From JAYGED01 sp046582565 (GTDB lineage: Bacteria > Pseudomonadota > Alphaproteobacteria > JAAXGF01): a stretch of 11,090 nucleotides of DNA. The stretch covers positions 1 through 11,090 of the forward strand of contig JAYGED010000127.1 in assembly GCA_046582565.1 (NCBI GenBank), in the 5' to 3' direction. Below the pieces are notes generated by a model. That model was not told the DNA's origin. It was given only the letters and a program-made list of their open reading frames with translations, and did no database searches. Positions 1 through 6,351 of this stretch are shown in pieces (within the stretch, counting starts at the first letter, position 1; each line of letters begins with the position of its first letter). The translations under genes and the position numbers were made by a program.

Positions 1-207
1 TTCGCCTGATACGATCAGCGAATGCAGAACATTTCATACCGGCGCCACCGCTTCCATCCTGACATTATTAGACAAGCCTATGCCAACCGCACACTCCGGA
101 TATTCCGCAACCAGGCGATGGCGGAATGGCAAACCGTGACATCGGCAGCGTAAACCGCTCTTGCTCTGAGTTTCGGCTGGTCCAGCTCAAGTTAATTTGA
201 CAGAACC
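1..207 (+). mobile_element. IS6-family element relic, transposase internally deleted, right end intact
   Basis: Positions 22-153 read as a 44-residue mini-ORF. It begins like an IS6-family transposase (MQNISYRRHRFHPDIIRQA) and then jumps to that family's C-terminus (RTLRIFRNQAMAEWQ, stop at 151-153). The whole helix-turn-helix and DDE core, roughly 180 residues, is missing. The non-coding right end follows at 154-207 and finishes in a G/C-rich tip that reads GGTTCTGTCAAATTAACTTG on the minus strand. This tip is repeated in inverted orientation at 2894-2947. The element runs off the left edge of the window, so its left end is not seen. It cannot make a working transposase, but its right end could still be acted on in trans. 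The family call rests on N-terminal similarity to the better preserved copy at 3002 and on remembered IS6 C-termini. Confidence 0.7.
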
Positions 208-210
208 CCC
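155..210 (+). repeat. Inverted repeat, left copy (IS6 right end)
   Basis: The reverse complement of this segment matches 2894-2947 with about three mismatches and one 2-nt gap over some 54 positions. The shared core is CCAGCCGAAACTCAGAGCAA. The two copies point their tips towards each other and enclose the gene scraps and the amidase at 211-2893. Confidence 0.85.
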
Positions 211-214
211 CTAA

Positions 215-376
215 GGGCATTTACCATGCGGAAGAACTCTCATCGTGAATGCCCAGTCTTGGGGGGCAGGTCACTTCGCCTCCGGTGGGATGCCTACCGC
301 CATTCAGATCGTCGCCTGGGCGCTGGCGCAACGCCGACCCTGGATGAACGCCCGCGAGCGCCGCCTGGCGCTATGA
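215..376 (+). pseudogene. Decayed C-terminal fragment of an amidase-signature-family amidase
   Basis: The frame starting at 281 gives SGGMPTAIQIVA, then WALAQRRPWMNARERRLAL and a stop at 374-376. This parallels the end of the intact amidase just downstream, which has GLPVGLQIVGGRF, then RAFEQIMPWADKRPPLA. About ten residues are missing after QIVA. A little upstream, in another frame (about 247-263), ECPVLG matches the CPVLSVPSG stretch that normally precedes this region, so there is also a frameshift near 262-268. The fragment begins only a few bases after the IS6 right end at 207, so the IS probably removed the rest of the gene. It lacks all catalytic residues. The identification rests on short motifs in the right order and is probable rather than certain. 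Confidence 0.55.
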
Positions 377-437
377 TCATCACCACCCGGCGGGCGCGAT
401 GGCGCGTCACAAAAACCGCGAGGACAAGGAGCTAACC

Positions 438-1847
438 ATGGACAAGATCGATCTCGCCTATGCCCCGGCCAGCGAACTGGTCGACCTGATCGCCAGCAAG
501 GCGCTGTCGCCGGTCGAACTGATGGAAGCCACCCTGGCGCGGCTCGACGATCTCAACCCCAAGCTCAATGCGGTCTGCACGCCGACGCCAGAGCTTGCCA
601 TGGAGGGCGCGCGCAAGGCCGAACAGGCGGTGATGACCGGCGATGCCTTGGGGCCGCTCCATGGTGTGCCCACCACTATCAAGGATCTGACCTCCACCAA
701 GGGCATCCGGACCATGAGCGGATCCTACGTCCATGCCGACCGGGTACCCGACGAGGACGCGCCTTTCGTCGAGCGCCTGGCCGCCGCCGGCGCCATTTCC
801 ATGGGTAAGACCACGACGCCCGAGTTTGGCTGGATGGGCTGCGGCAAGAGCCCGATCACGGGGGTCTCCCACAATCCATGGAAGCATGGCTACAACGCCG
901 GGGGCTCGAGCGCCGGGGCCGCGGTCTGCGCTGCCGCCGGCATCGGCCCGATCCACCAGGGCTCTGACGGCGCCGGGTCGGTCCGCATGCCGGCGGCGTT
1001 CTGCGGCATCTACGGCTTGAAGCCATCCTATGGCCGGGTGCCTCGCGAGCGGGCGAACAACAACAATCACTGGTCGAACATCGGCCCGATGACACGCACG
1101 GTCACCGACGCGGCGATGATGCTGCATGCCATGTCCGGCCCCGACGATCGCGACCAAGCCAGCCTGGAAGCCCCGCCCGCCGACTACGTTGGCCAGCTTG
1201 ACAACGGTATCGACGGTCTGCGCGTTGCCTATAGCCCGGACCTCGGTTATCTGCCGGTCGATAACGAAGTAGCCAATTCAGTGGCCGGCGCGGTGCGCGC
1301 CTTCGAGGCCGCCGGAGTCGAGATCGAGGAGGTCGATCCGGGCTGGGGTGATTACCACGACACGGAGTTGATCCTCTGGTCGGTGGCGTTTGCCGGTAGC
1401 GCCGAGTCTTTGCTCGACGAATGGGAAGATCGCATGGACCCCGGCTTGGTGGCCTGCACCCGCGATGGCCTGCGCCACTCGGGTGCCGAATACTTCCAGG
1501 CCCAGTCGCGCCGCCACGAACTCTATGCCAAGGTCCAACGGTTTTTCGAGCGTTACGACCTGCTGCTGACGCCGAGCCTGTCGGTGGCCGCGTTCCCCGC
1601 CGATCTGATCATTCCCGAGCACTGGGAGCAGCACCCCTGGGACTGGATTCGCTGGGCCGGGTTCTCCTACCCGTTCAACCTGACCTGGTTGCCGGCTGCA
1701 TCCTGCCCCTGCGGTTTCACGCCCGACGGCTTGCCGGTGGGCCTGCAAATCGTCGGTGGTCGCTTCCAGGACCTGCGCGTGCTCCAGGCTTCGCGGGCCT
1801 TCGAACAGATCATGCCGTGGGCCGATAAGCGACCACCGTTGGCATGA
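438..1847 (+). CDS. Amidase, amidase-signature (GatA-like) family
   Basis: A 469-residue hydrolase of the amidase signature family, which cleaves carboxamides with a Ser-cisSer-Lys triad. The triad is visible: Lys82 in TTIKDLTS, cis-Ser157 in the Gly/Ser loop NAGGSSAGAA, and nucleophile Ser181 in GSDGAGSVRMP. The 24-residue spacing between the two serines is the family's usual one. The C-terminus shows the typical GLPVGLQIVGGRF and PWADKRPPLA. Length is normal, with no signal peptide, so it should be cytoplasmic. The ATG at 438 is chosen because AAGGAG lies at 427-432, five bases upstream; the frame is open to 399 but without a ribosome site. It is the only intact gene among IS6 relics and follows a broken amidase tail, so it may be the survivor of a tandem amidase pair. 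Substrate unknown: there are no GatB or GatC neighbours, so a tRNA amidotransferase role is unlikely. Confidence 0.92.
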   Translation: MDKIDLAYAPASELVDLIASKALSPVELMEATLARLDDLNPKLNAVCTPTPELAMEGARKAEQAVMTGDALGPLHGVPTTIKDLTSTKGIRTMSGSYVHADRVPDEDAPFVERLAAAGAISMGKTTTPEFGWMGCGKSPITGVSHNPWKHGYNAGGSSAGAAVCAAAGIGPIHQGSDGAGSVRMPAAFCGIYGLKPSYGRVPRERANNNNHWSNIGPMTRTVTDAAMMLHAMSGPDDRDQASLEAPPADYVGQLDNGIDGLRVAYSPDLGYLPVDNEVANSVAGAVRAFEAAGVEIEEVDPGWGDYHDTELILWSVAFAGSAESLLDEWEDRMDPGLVACTRDGLRHSGAEYFQAQSRRHELYAKVQRFFERYDLLLTPSLSVAAFPADLIIPEHWEQHPWDWIRWAGFSYPFNLTWLPAASCPCGFTPDGLPVGLQIVGGRFQDLRVLQASRAFEQIMPWADKRPPLA

Positions 1848-1962
1848 TTCCGGCGATCCTGTCAGTCGATTAGGGACCGAGTTCGGTCAAGCCCGCCTCC
1901 GCCAACTCTCATAGGCGTGGAGAATTAGCAATCGCCGAATTCGTCCGCGAGTTGTTAAGAGG

Positions 1963-2685
1963 ATGAACAACCGCGAGGCTGCACCGGTGTTCCCCTGGCT
2001 TATCCCCACGGACGTCCTTTTCACGGGAATGTTTATGGGCTCGGCGCAAGCTGCCGTCGAGTTTGAATGGTGGCATCCATTCGGTGGTGCTATTGGCGAG
2101 ACCGTTGACGAAATTGCCGTCAATTTCAACGCCGCGAACCCGGACATCGTCGTCAAGTCGGTTAACAAGGGTGGCTACTCGGATATCCTTTGGGTGCTTC
2201 TTTTCCATCCACTGTTCGGCGCCGTGGCGTTGCTCCTGAAATCACTCGGCATTCCGTGGGACCCAACATTGAACGGTACCCACGCGATGATCCTGGTCGT
2301 CATAGCCGCGGCATGGAAACTGTTCAGTTTCAACTTCATCTTTTTCCTCGCTGGCCTTCAGGCGATTCCAAAAAGCTTGATGGAAGCCGCGGCGATTGAC
2401 GGTGCCGGCCCGGCGATGCGGGTGTGGAAGATCGCCTTCCCCCCGTTGTCTCCAACGACTTTCTATTTGCTCATCATGAACATCGTATTCACGTTTTTTG
2501 ATACCTTCGGCATCATCCATGCGGTGACCCAGGGTGGCCCGGGCAGTGCCACGAACATTCTCGTCTACAAGGTGTTTCACGACGGTCTCGGAATTTCGCG
2601 ATCTGATTGGCGCCGAGGGCGCGCCGACAGTGGCGCGGGTGCGTCACTGGCCGCTCGGTCTTCCCCAGTACGGATCCGGGCATAA
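1963..2685 (+). pseudogene. In-frame deletion fusion of ugpB start to ugpA second half (glycerol-3-phosphate ABC transporter remnants)
   Basis: The open frame is chimeric. Residues about 20-75 match the start of the glycerol-3-phosphate binding protein UgpB: a hydrophobic leader ending SAQA, then FEWWHPFGGAIGETVDEIA. From residue 76 (about position 2188) it becomes the second half of the permease UgpA: LWVLLFHPLFG, LNGTHAMILVVIAAAWK, the ATPase-docking EAA loop EAAAIDGAGPAMRVWKIAFP (141-160), and TQGGPGSATNILVYKVF. Most of UgpB and the first half of UgpA are deleted, with the frame preserved. After Gly210 (about 2592) similarity stops, and the remaining codons are an out-of-frame reading of the next gene scrap. 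The last transmembrane segment of UgpA is missing. AGAGG abuts the ATG with no spacing, so translation is doubtful. Both family matches are strong; function as a transporter is excluded by the missing parts. Confidence 0.85.
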
Positions 2686-2818
2686 ACGCTTGGTCGATGT
2701 TTTGCAGACAACGAGTGACCGGCAACCGGGGCTGTTCCTGGCGGGCAATTACTTCACCGGCCCGTCGGTAGCTGTCTGCCTGACAGTCGCCCAAAAAAAC
2801 AGCCCTGGCGGCACATAA
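2591..2818 (+). pseudogene. 3' fragment of a protoporphyrinogen-oxidase (HemY)-like FAD flavoprotein gene
   Basis: The frame starting at 2591 gives about 75 residues ending in TAA at 2816-2818. They carry C-terminal landmarks of oxygen-dependent protoporphyrinogen oxidase and related FAD amine oxidases: VARVRHWPLGLPQYGSGHKR, then PGLFLAGNYFTGPSVAVCL, the late FAD-contacting GLFLAGN block. The N-terminal dinucleotide-binding domain and substrate domain are absent, since the upstream sequence in this frame is the shadow of the ugpA scrap. The junction with ugpA is sharp, at about 2591-2593. This is a non-functional gene tail brought next to the ugp scrap by deletion. Membership of the PPOX/FAD-oxidase superfamily is well supported; HemY itself, rather than a related oxidase, is less certain. 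Confidence 0.7.
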
Positions 2819-2834
2819 GTTTTTGGAAGGAGGG

Positions 2835-2890
2835 GGCTTTGTGAAAAACTCAATTTCGTTACGCATTGCGATCAACCGAACAAACTGTCA
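2835..2890 (+). mobile_element. IS6-like left-end fragment
   Basis: GGCTTTGTGAAAAACTC at 2835-2851 resembles the left tip of the transposase-bearing element at 2947 (GGCTTTGTCACAAACTC). Both are followed about 45 bases later by AAACTGTC. The fragment stops where the inverted IS end at 2894 begins, just before a transposase start codon would be expected. It is probably the 5' edge of another IS6 copy cut off by the next one. It is short, so the call is tentative. Confidence 0.5.
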
Positions 2891-2893
2891 GAC

Positions 2894-2947
2894 GGGGGCT
2901 GTCAACTTAACTTGAGCCGGGCCAGCCGAAACTCAGAGCAAGAGCGG
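2894..2947 (-). repeat. Inverted repeat, right copy; right end of a minus-strand IS6 relic
   Basis: Near-identical inverted copy of 155-210. Its outer tip (five Gs at 2894-2898, then CTGTCAACTTAACTTGAG) points left. In the intact orientation, transposase C-terminal codons should follow at 2948. Instead the plus-strand element begins there, so this end was separated from its body. The minus-strand transposase scrap at 3478-3610 could be that body. Confidence 0.75.
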
Positions 2948-3468
2948 GCTTTGTCACAAACTCGCATGCATCAGTGGAGTTGAATCGGTTAAACTGTCCA
3001 AATGAACGCGATCAATTATCGCAATCTCCACTTCCCACCGTCAATCATTCAGCGCGCTATCTGGCTTTATTCTCGGTTCAATCTGAGCTTGCGCGATGTC
3101 GAAGAGCTTTTGGCCGAGCGCGGCGTTGAAGTCTCCTATGAAACTGTTCAGAGATGGGTAATCCGGTTCGGGCCGCATTTACTCGACGCCTCAGGCGCGA
3201 CCGACCAAAAGCACATCCGCAATGGCATCTCGACGAGATGTACGCTTCGATCGGTGGTCGCTGGATGTATCTGTGGCGGGCCACCGACCAGAATGGCGAA
3301 GTTCTCGATGTCCTCGTCCAGGCCAAGCGAGACAAGCGTGCTGCGCTTAAGTTGATGCGCAAACTATTGAGGAAACACGGTCTCGCGCCACGAACTATCG
3401 TTACCGACAAATGGCGAGCCTATGGGGCAGAATTTCGTGATTTGGGTCTCAACGCCAGGCATCATCTG
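2947..3468 (+). mobile_element. Truncated IS6-family element (plus strand)
   Basis: The left tip GGCTTTGTCACAAACTC starts at 2947, followed by a 40-base leader and the transposase start at 3002. The transposase reading breaks off at about 3468, after LNARHH, where an oppositely oriented IS6 fragment begins. No right end is seen. It sits directly against the inner side of the inverted IS end at 2894-2947, as if inserted into an older IS6 copy and then trimmed by deletion. Confidence 0.75.
3002..3468 (+). pseudogene. IS6-family transposase, frameshifted and 3'-truncated
   Basis: The N-terminal part from 3002 reads HFPPSIIQRAIWLYSRFNLS, then RDVEELLAERGVEVSYETVQRWVIRFGP, the usual IS6 zinc-ribbon/HTH-like start. 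Within 3171-3176 one base has been lost (about CCGGCA to CCGCA). The frame switches and continues as TRRLRRDRPKAHPQWHLDEM, YLWRATDQNGEVLDVLVQ, RDKRAALKLMRKLLRKHG, IVTDKWRAYGAEF, LGLNARHH. The first catalytic Asp (WHLDE, at 3232-3234) and the second (VTDKWRAY) are present. The third (Glu in the NNRAE region) is missing because the gene ends at about 3468. It cannot transpose by itself. The frameshift is a simple loss rather than a programmed slip: there is no slippery run at the site. Confidence 0.88.
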
Positions 3469-3477
3469 TTCGTCGGA

Positions 3478-3610
3478 TGTTGACCCGCCACAGGTACATC
3501 TTGCGTGCCTCCGATGGTTACACAACTTCGCCCGGATGCCAGACGTCAAAAGCAGGGTCACGGCGTATGCGGGTCCGGCGGGCATGGGCTTGCCCTAATT
3601 TCAACCCCCA
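3478..3610 (-). pseudogene. Inverted, decayed IS6-family transposase fragment
   Basis: Read on the minus strand from 3610, the codons give WGLKLGQAHARR, then RRDPAFDVWHPGEVV (WH at 3541-3536). After a stop and a small frameshift comes IGG, and then MYLWRVN starting at 3499. These align in order with the IS6 core (W.LKFGQ..ARRLRRRRP, WHLDEVVV.IGG, MYLWRA), also seen in the plus-strand copy at 3170-3280. The catalytic LD of WHLDE has decayed to PG, and there is an in-frame stop. It converges tail-to-tail with the plus-strand relic at about 3470-3480 and ends about 20 bases from the ureohydrolase stop codon. With the end at 2894-2947 it may form one old minus-strand element split by a younger insertion. 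Confidence 0.65.
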
Positions 3611-3633
3611 GGCGGGAAGTGAATTATCGCCGG

Positions 3634-4596
3634 CTAATCGCGGTCGAACTGGCCTGAACGCACCGCCGCGGCAATGAAATTCCAGATCAGCCGCCCCGCG
3701 GTCAGCGACGTGATGCCGTTGACGTCGCGCTTCGGTTGAATCTCCACGATGTCCATGCCCATGACCCGGCCCTTGGCGAACAGGCCGTGGATTAACTTGA
3801 GCATCTGCACATAAGTCACGCCGCCCGGCGCGGGCGCTGCGACCGCCGGCATCTCGGTCGGGTCCATACCGTCGGCATCGATCGTCAGATAATAATTACC
3901 GCCGTCGGGTATGCGGTCGAGCACCGCGTTCATGCCGATGTCGTGAAGCTCGTACGCCGTGATCAGGTCAGAGCCGTAGGCCAGTGCGTCACGCACCTCG
4001 CCCTCACGAGCGCTGCCCTGAGCGCGCAGGCCAATCTGCACGATGCGGTCGAACCAGTCGAGCTCGGCGGCGCGGCGGATCGGGCTCGAATAGCCTTCGC
4101 GCGCGCCGTTGACCTCGTCGCGCCAGTCAAGGTGCGCGTCGATATGCACCAGGGTAATCGGCCCATGGTCCTCAAGCGCCCTGAACACCGGGATCGGTAT
4201 CCCGTGATCGCCGCCCAGCGTGACCAGCATGGCGCCCTTGGCGAAGACCTGGCGTGCCGCCGCCTCGGCGTGTCGGTAATGGGCCGAAAGATCGCGCGCT
4301 TCGCCCGGCGCGTCGCCGATATCGACGACGCGGATGTCGTCCCGCTCGTCGAACAGCAGGCCGCCGATGTCGAAGTCCCAGCGGTCGAGATTGAGGGATA
4401 TTCGCGCCGATTCGCGGCGGATCGCGGTCGGCGCGTTGGTCTGATCGTTGGTCACCTCGTCAATGGTGTAGGGATCGCTGTAGGCGATACCCATGATCGC
4501 TATATGGGCGTCGAGGGAGTCGAGATCGGTGACCAGCGGGAAGTTCATAAAAGTGCGCATCTCCTCGCGTGGCGCGACGGTGTGGTTCCCGGTCAT
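3634..4596 (-). CDS. Ureohydrolase (arginase/agmatinase superfamily), atypical
   Basis: A 320-residue cytoplasmic enzyme of the arginase/agmatinase fold, which hydrolyses guanidino groups to urea plus an amine with a two-metal centre. Metal-ligand motifs are complete: His131 in LGGDHGIP, Asp153/His155/Asp157 in HIDAHLDW, Asp240/Asp242 in TIDADGMDP, and late MDIVEIQP (281-288). The segment usually reading (A/S)HGTPFRRA, whose His serves as proton shuttle, here reads GYSSPIRRA (168-176) with no His. The substrate may therefore not be agmatine. The ATG at 4596 is preferred over the in-frame ATG at 4611 because GGAGGA lies seven bases before it; that site overlaps the codons following the 4611 ATG. 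It is 63 bases downstream of the deacylase gene on the same strand, probably cotranscribed. A second ureohydrolase starts at 10881. Family certain, substrate open. Confidence 0.9.
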   Translation of the reverse strand: MTGNHTVAPREEMRTFMNFPLVTDLDSLDAHIAIMGIAYSDPYTIDEVTNDQTNAPTAIRRESARISLNLDRWDFDIGGLLFDERDDIRVVDIGDAPGEARDLSAHYRHAEAAARQVFAKGAMLVTLGGDHGIPIPVFRALEDHGPITLVHIDAHLDWRDEVNGAREGYSSPIRRAAELDWFDRIVQIGLRAQGSAREGEVRDALAYGSDLITAYELHDIGMNAVLDRIPDGGNYYLTIDADGMDPTEMPAVAAPAPGGVTYVQMLKLIHGLFAKGRVMGMDIVEIQPKRDVNGITSLTAGRLIWNFIAAAVRSGQFDRD

Positions 4597-4659
4597 TCTA
4601 GTATCCTCCATGATTGATTTGTGTGCCGTGTCATGTCTGAAGCCGCTACTCGGTATCCC

Positions 4660-5676
4660 CTATTCGGCCAGATCGTCGGCGATGATGTAGAGGCAATCAC
4701 CGAGCCGCGTCATCGGCAACGGCCGGTGGCAGATAATGGTGCCCGGCCGGGGCGCCTCGATCACTGCAGCCGCCCGGTCGGGCTGTCGTGGGTTGTGGAG
4801 CCGCCCGAGAGGTTGGCCGCGCGCGACGTTGTCCTCGAGCGCCACCAGGGGCTCGAAAATGCCGTCGTCTGGACTGAGCACCAGGCAATCGAGGTCGGGC
4901 GTCGCCATCATGCGCGTCGGCGGCCGGCCCATGGCCTCGGGCGTAACGATCGGCGCATCGAGTATACCGGCGAAGGCAAGGACGTTGCGGATGCCCGTCT
5001 CGGTGATCTCGACGGTCCTTGGCGTTACCCGGCCGGCGCCGCCGAGTTCGGCCGCGACGACGATCTTGCCGCGAATTTCGGCATTCCATTCGAGCAGCCC
5101 GTCGGGTTCCTGATCCACCGAAAACAGCGCCACCGGCGCGCCGAACGCCTTCATGCAGTCAAGGCTTCGGGCGTTGCGCGCCTCGTCGTCGGTGCGATGC
5201 ATCATGGTCAGCGGCACGTATTCCAGGCTGGTGCCGCCGGCGTGCAGGTCGCTGACAAAATCGACGTGCGGGAAGATGCCGCGCACGATGAAATCAGCGA
5301 GGGCCTCGCTGAAATTGCCGAGTCGTTGGCCCGGGAATACCCGGTTGAGGTTGCTGCCGTCGATCGGCGAGAGGCGGCTGGCGGCGAGCACCGCCTGGAG
5401 ATTCAGGCAAGGAATGATGACGATGAGGCCGTTGACGGCGTCCGCCTCGAGCTCCCGCGCCACCTTCATGAGCGCGATCGGCCCTTCGTATTCGTCGCCA
5501 TGGACGCCGCCGGTCAGCAAATAGCCCGGGCCGCTGCCGTTGCGGATCACGACTATGGGGATCATTTCGGCGCCATAGCCCGAGCGCTGGGTCGAGTTCG
5601 GCGCGATCAGATGGCCGTACCGCTTGCCGTTGCCGTCGAGCGACACCGTTGACTGGATGCGCGAGTCTTCAAGCAT
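4660..5676 (-). CDS. Succinylglutamate desuccinylase/aspartoacylase-family zinc deacylase
   Basis: A 338-residue zinc carboxypeptidase-like deacylase (AstE/AspA family), which removes acyl groups from the alpha-nitrogen of amino acids. Zinc ligands are His59 and Glu62 in GGVHGDEYEGP and His145 in SDLHAGG. The catalytic Glu210 lies in AAELGGAGRVTPRT. SPIDGSNLNRVFPG (103-116) is the family's substrate-carboxylate and Arg region. A C-terminal beta domain follows (about 255-338). The layout resembles DoeB, the N-acetyl-diaminobutyrate deacetylase of ectoine breakdown, but no doeA or other ectoine gene is nearby. The ATG at 5676 is preferred because GGAG lies nine bases upstream; an upstream TTG at 5712 is in frame but has no ribosome site. 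It leads a minus-strand pair with the ureohydrolase and diverges from the AllA-like gene. Family clear; acyl group and amino acid unknown. Confidence 0.88.
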   Translation of the reverse strand: MLEDSRIQSTVSLDGNGKRYGHLIAPNSTQRSGYGAEMIPIVVIRNGSGPGYLLTGGVHGDEYEGPIALMKVARELEADAVNGLIVIIPCLNLQAVLAASRLSPIDGSNLNRVFPGQRLGNFSEALADFIVRGIFPHVDFVSDLHAGGTSLEYVPLTMMHRTDDEARNARSLDCMKAFGAPVALFSVDQEPDGLLEWNAEIRGKIVVAAELGGAGRVTPRTVEITETGIRNVLAFAGILDAPIVTPEAMGRPPTRMMATPDLDCLVLSPDDGIFEPLVALEDNVARGQPLGRLHNPRQPDRAAAVIEAPRPGTIICHRPLPMTRLGDCLYIIADDLAE

Positions 5677-5783
5677 GGCTACGATCTCCAGAATTTGACG
5701 TAACCATGACAATGCATGTTAATTTAATTAAATGTAAACGACCAAACTGCACCGTTACAGATTGTTCATCAATGCGAGGGGAG
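5677..5783. promoter_or_regulatory. Divergent promoter region with AT-rich imperfect palindrome
   Basis: This 107-bp spacer separates two divergent gene sets, and its middle is far more AT-rich than the surroundings. At 5715-5734 the sequence CATGTTAATTTAATTAAATG has 9-base arms (CATTTAATT and AATTAAATG) around a central T, if one bulged G at 5718 is allowed. It is a plausible operator for a regulator controlling both directions. No regulator gene is in the window, and no clear -35/-10 pair can be assigned. Confidence 0.45.
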
Positions 5784-6329
5784 ATGGCCACCACATTCGA
5801 GATCGAGGCCGAGCCATTGACCGCCGAGGCCTTCGCGCCCTACGGTCAACTTATCACCGCACTCGACGGCGCGGCCGATTATGCGCGGCCGCTGCTCGAT
5901 ATCTGGCATCTCGACTTTCGGGCCGATGCGCCGGCCCGAATCCAGATTATGCGCTATCACGAACAGCCGATGACCTTCAGCCGGCTGGAACGCCACACCC
6001 ATGTCACCGAGGGCCGCATTCCGCTCGCTGGCGCCTGTGCCGTGTTGGCGGTCGCCGGCGTCACCGGCGCCGCGCCGGACGATGGGCCCGATCCGTCCTC
6101 GGTGCGCGCGTTTCGCTTTGATGGAAACTGCGGCCTCCTCTTCGCACCGGGTGTCTGGCACTCACTCGATTGCTTTCCTGTCGCTATGCCCCACGCTGAT
6201 TTCGTTCTTCTGAGCGATCACAAGACAGAGGATGAGATCGAGGCCTGGACCCGGCCGACGAGCGGCGAACGGACCCACGTGGTCGACTACGCGCCGCGCG
6301 GCATCGAATTTTGCTTTATCGGCTGCTGA
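5784..6329 (+). CDS. Ureidoglycolate lyase (AllA)-family protein
   Basis: A 181-residue cupin-like protein of the AllA family. Characterised members split ureidoglycolate into glyoxylate and urea in allantoin catabolism. Visible family features: the opening PLTAEAFAPYGQLI (11-24), FSRLERHTHVTEGRIPL (65-81), matching the LERH..GTQAFIP block, the RAFRFDG segment (108-114), APGVWHSLDCFP (121-132), and a C-terminal IEFCF. E. coli AllA is 160 residues, so this copy is slightly longer. The ATG at 5784 is chosen because GAGGGGAG lies at 5776-5783, an unusually tight spacing. The in-frame ATG at 5772 is possible but has no upstream ribosome site. It is 22 bases from the HMGL-like gene and surely cotranscribed. 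No allantoinase or allantoicase genes are nearby, so the true substrate may be another ureido or hydroxy compound. Confidence 0.8.
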   Translation: MATTFEIEAEPLTAEAFAPYGQLITALDGAADYARPLLDIWHLDFRADAPARIQIMRYHEQPMTFSRLERHTHVTEGRIPLAGACAVLAVAGVTGAAPDDGPDPSSVRAFRFDGNCGLLFAPGVWHSLDCFPVAMPHADFVLLSDHKTEDEIEAWTRPTSGERTHVVDYAPRGIEFCFIGC

Positions 6330-6351
6330 GCGCAGCCAACTAGGAGTAGAC

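Noticed and set aside
226..435. Small plus-strand open frame before the amidase
   Set aside because: It crosses the decayed amidase tail in the wrong frame after a few codons, and its last part overlaps the amidase ribosome site.
432..1157. Minus-strand open frame (241 codons) opposite the amidase
   Set aside because: Shadow of the amidase gene, with no ribosome site or known motif.
1928..1966. Possible regulator C-terminus (AIAEFVRELLRG then stop) upstream of the ugp chimera
   Set aside because: Only twelve plausible residues, with no supporting upstream similarity.
3165..3182. Programmed frameshift in the IS6 transposase
   Set aside because: There is no slippery heptamer at the switch, the family is normally read without a frameshift, and the gene is also 3'-truncated, so simple decay explains it.
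4621..5652. Long plus-strand open frame (343 codons) opposite the deacylase gene
   Set aside because: It is antisense to a gene with complete zinc and catalytic motifs, has low-complexity Arg/Ala/Asp-rich composition and shows no recognisable domain.
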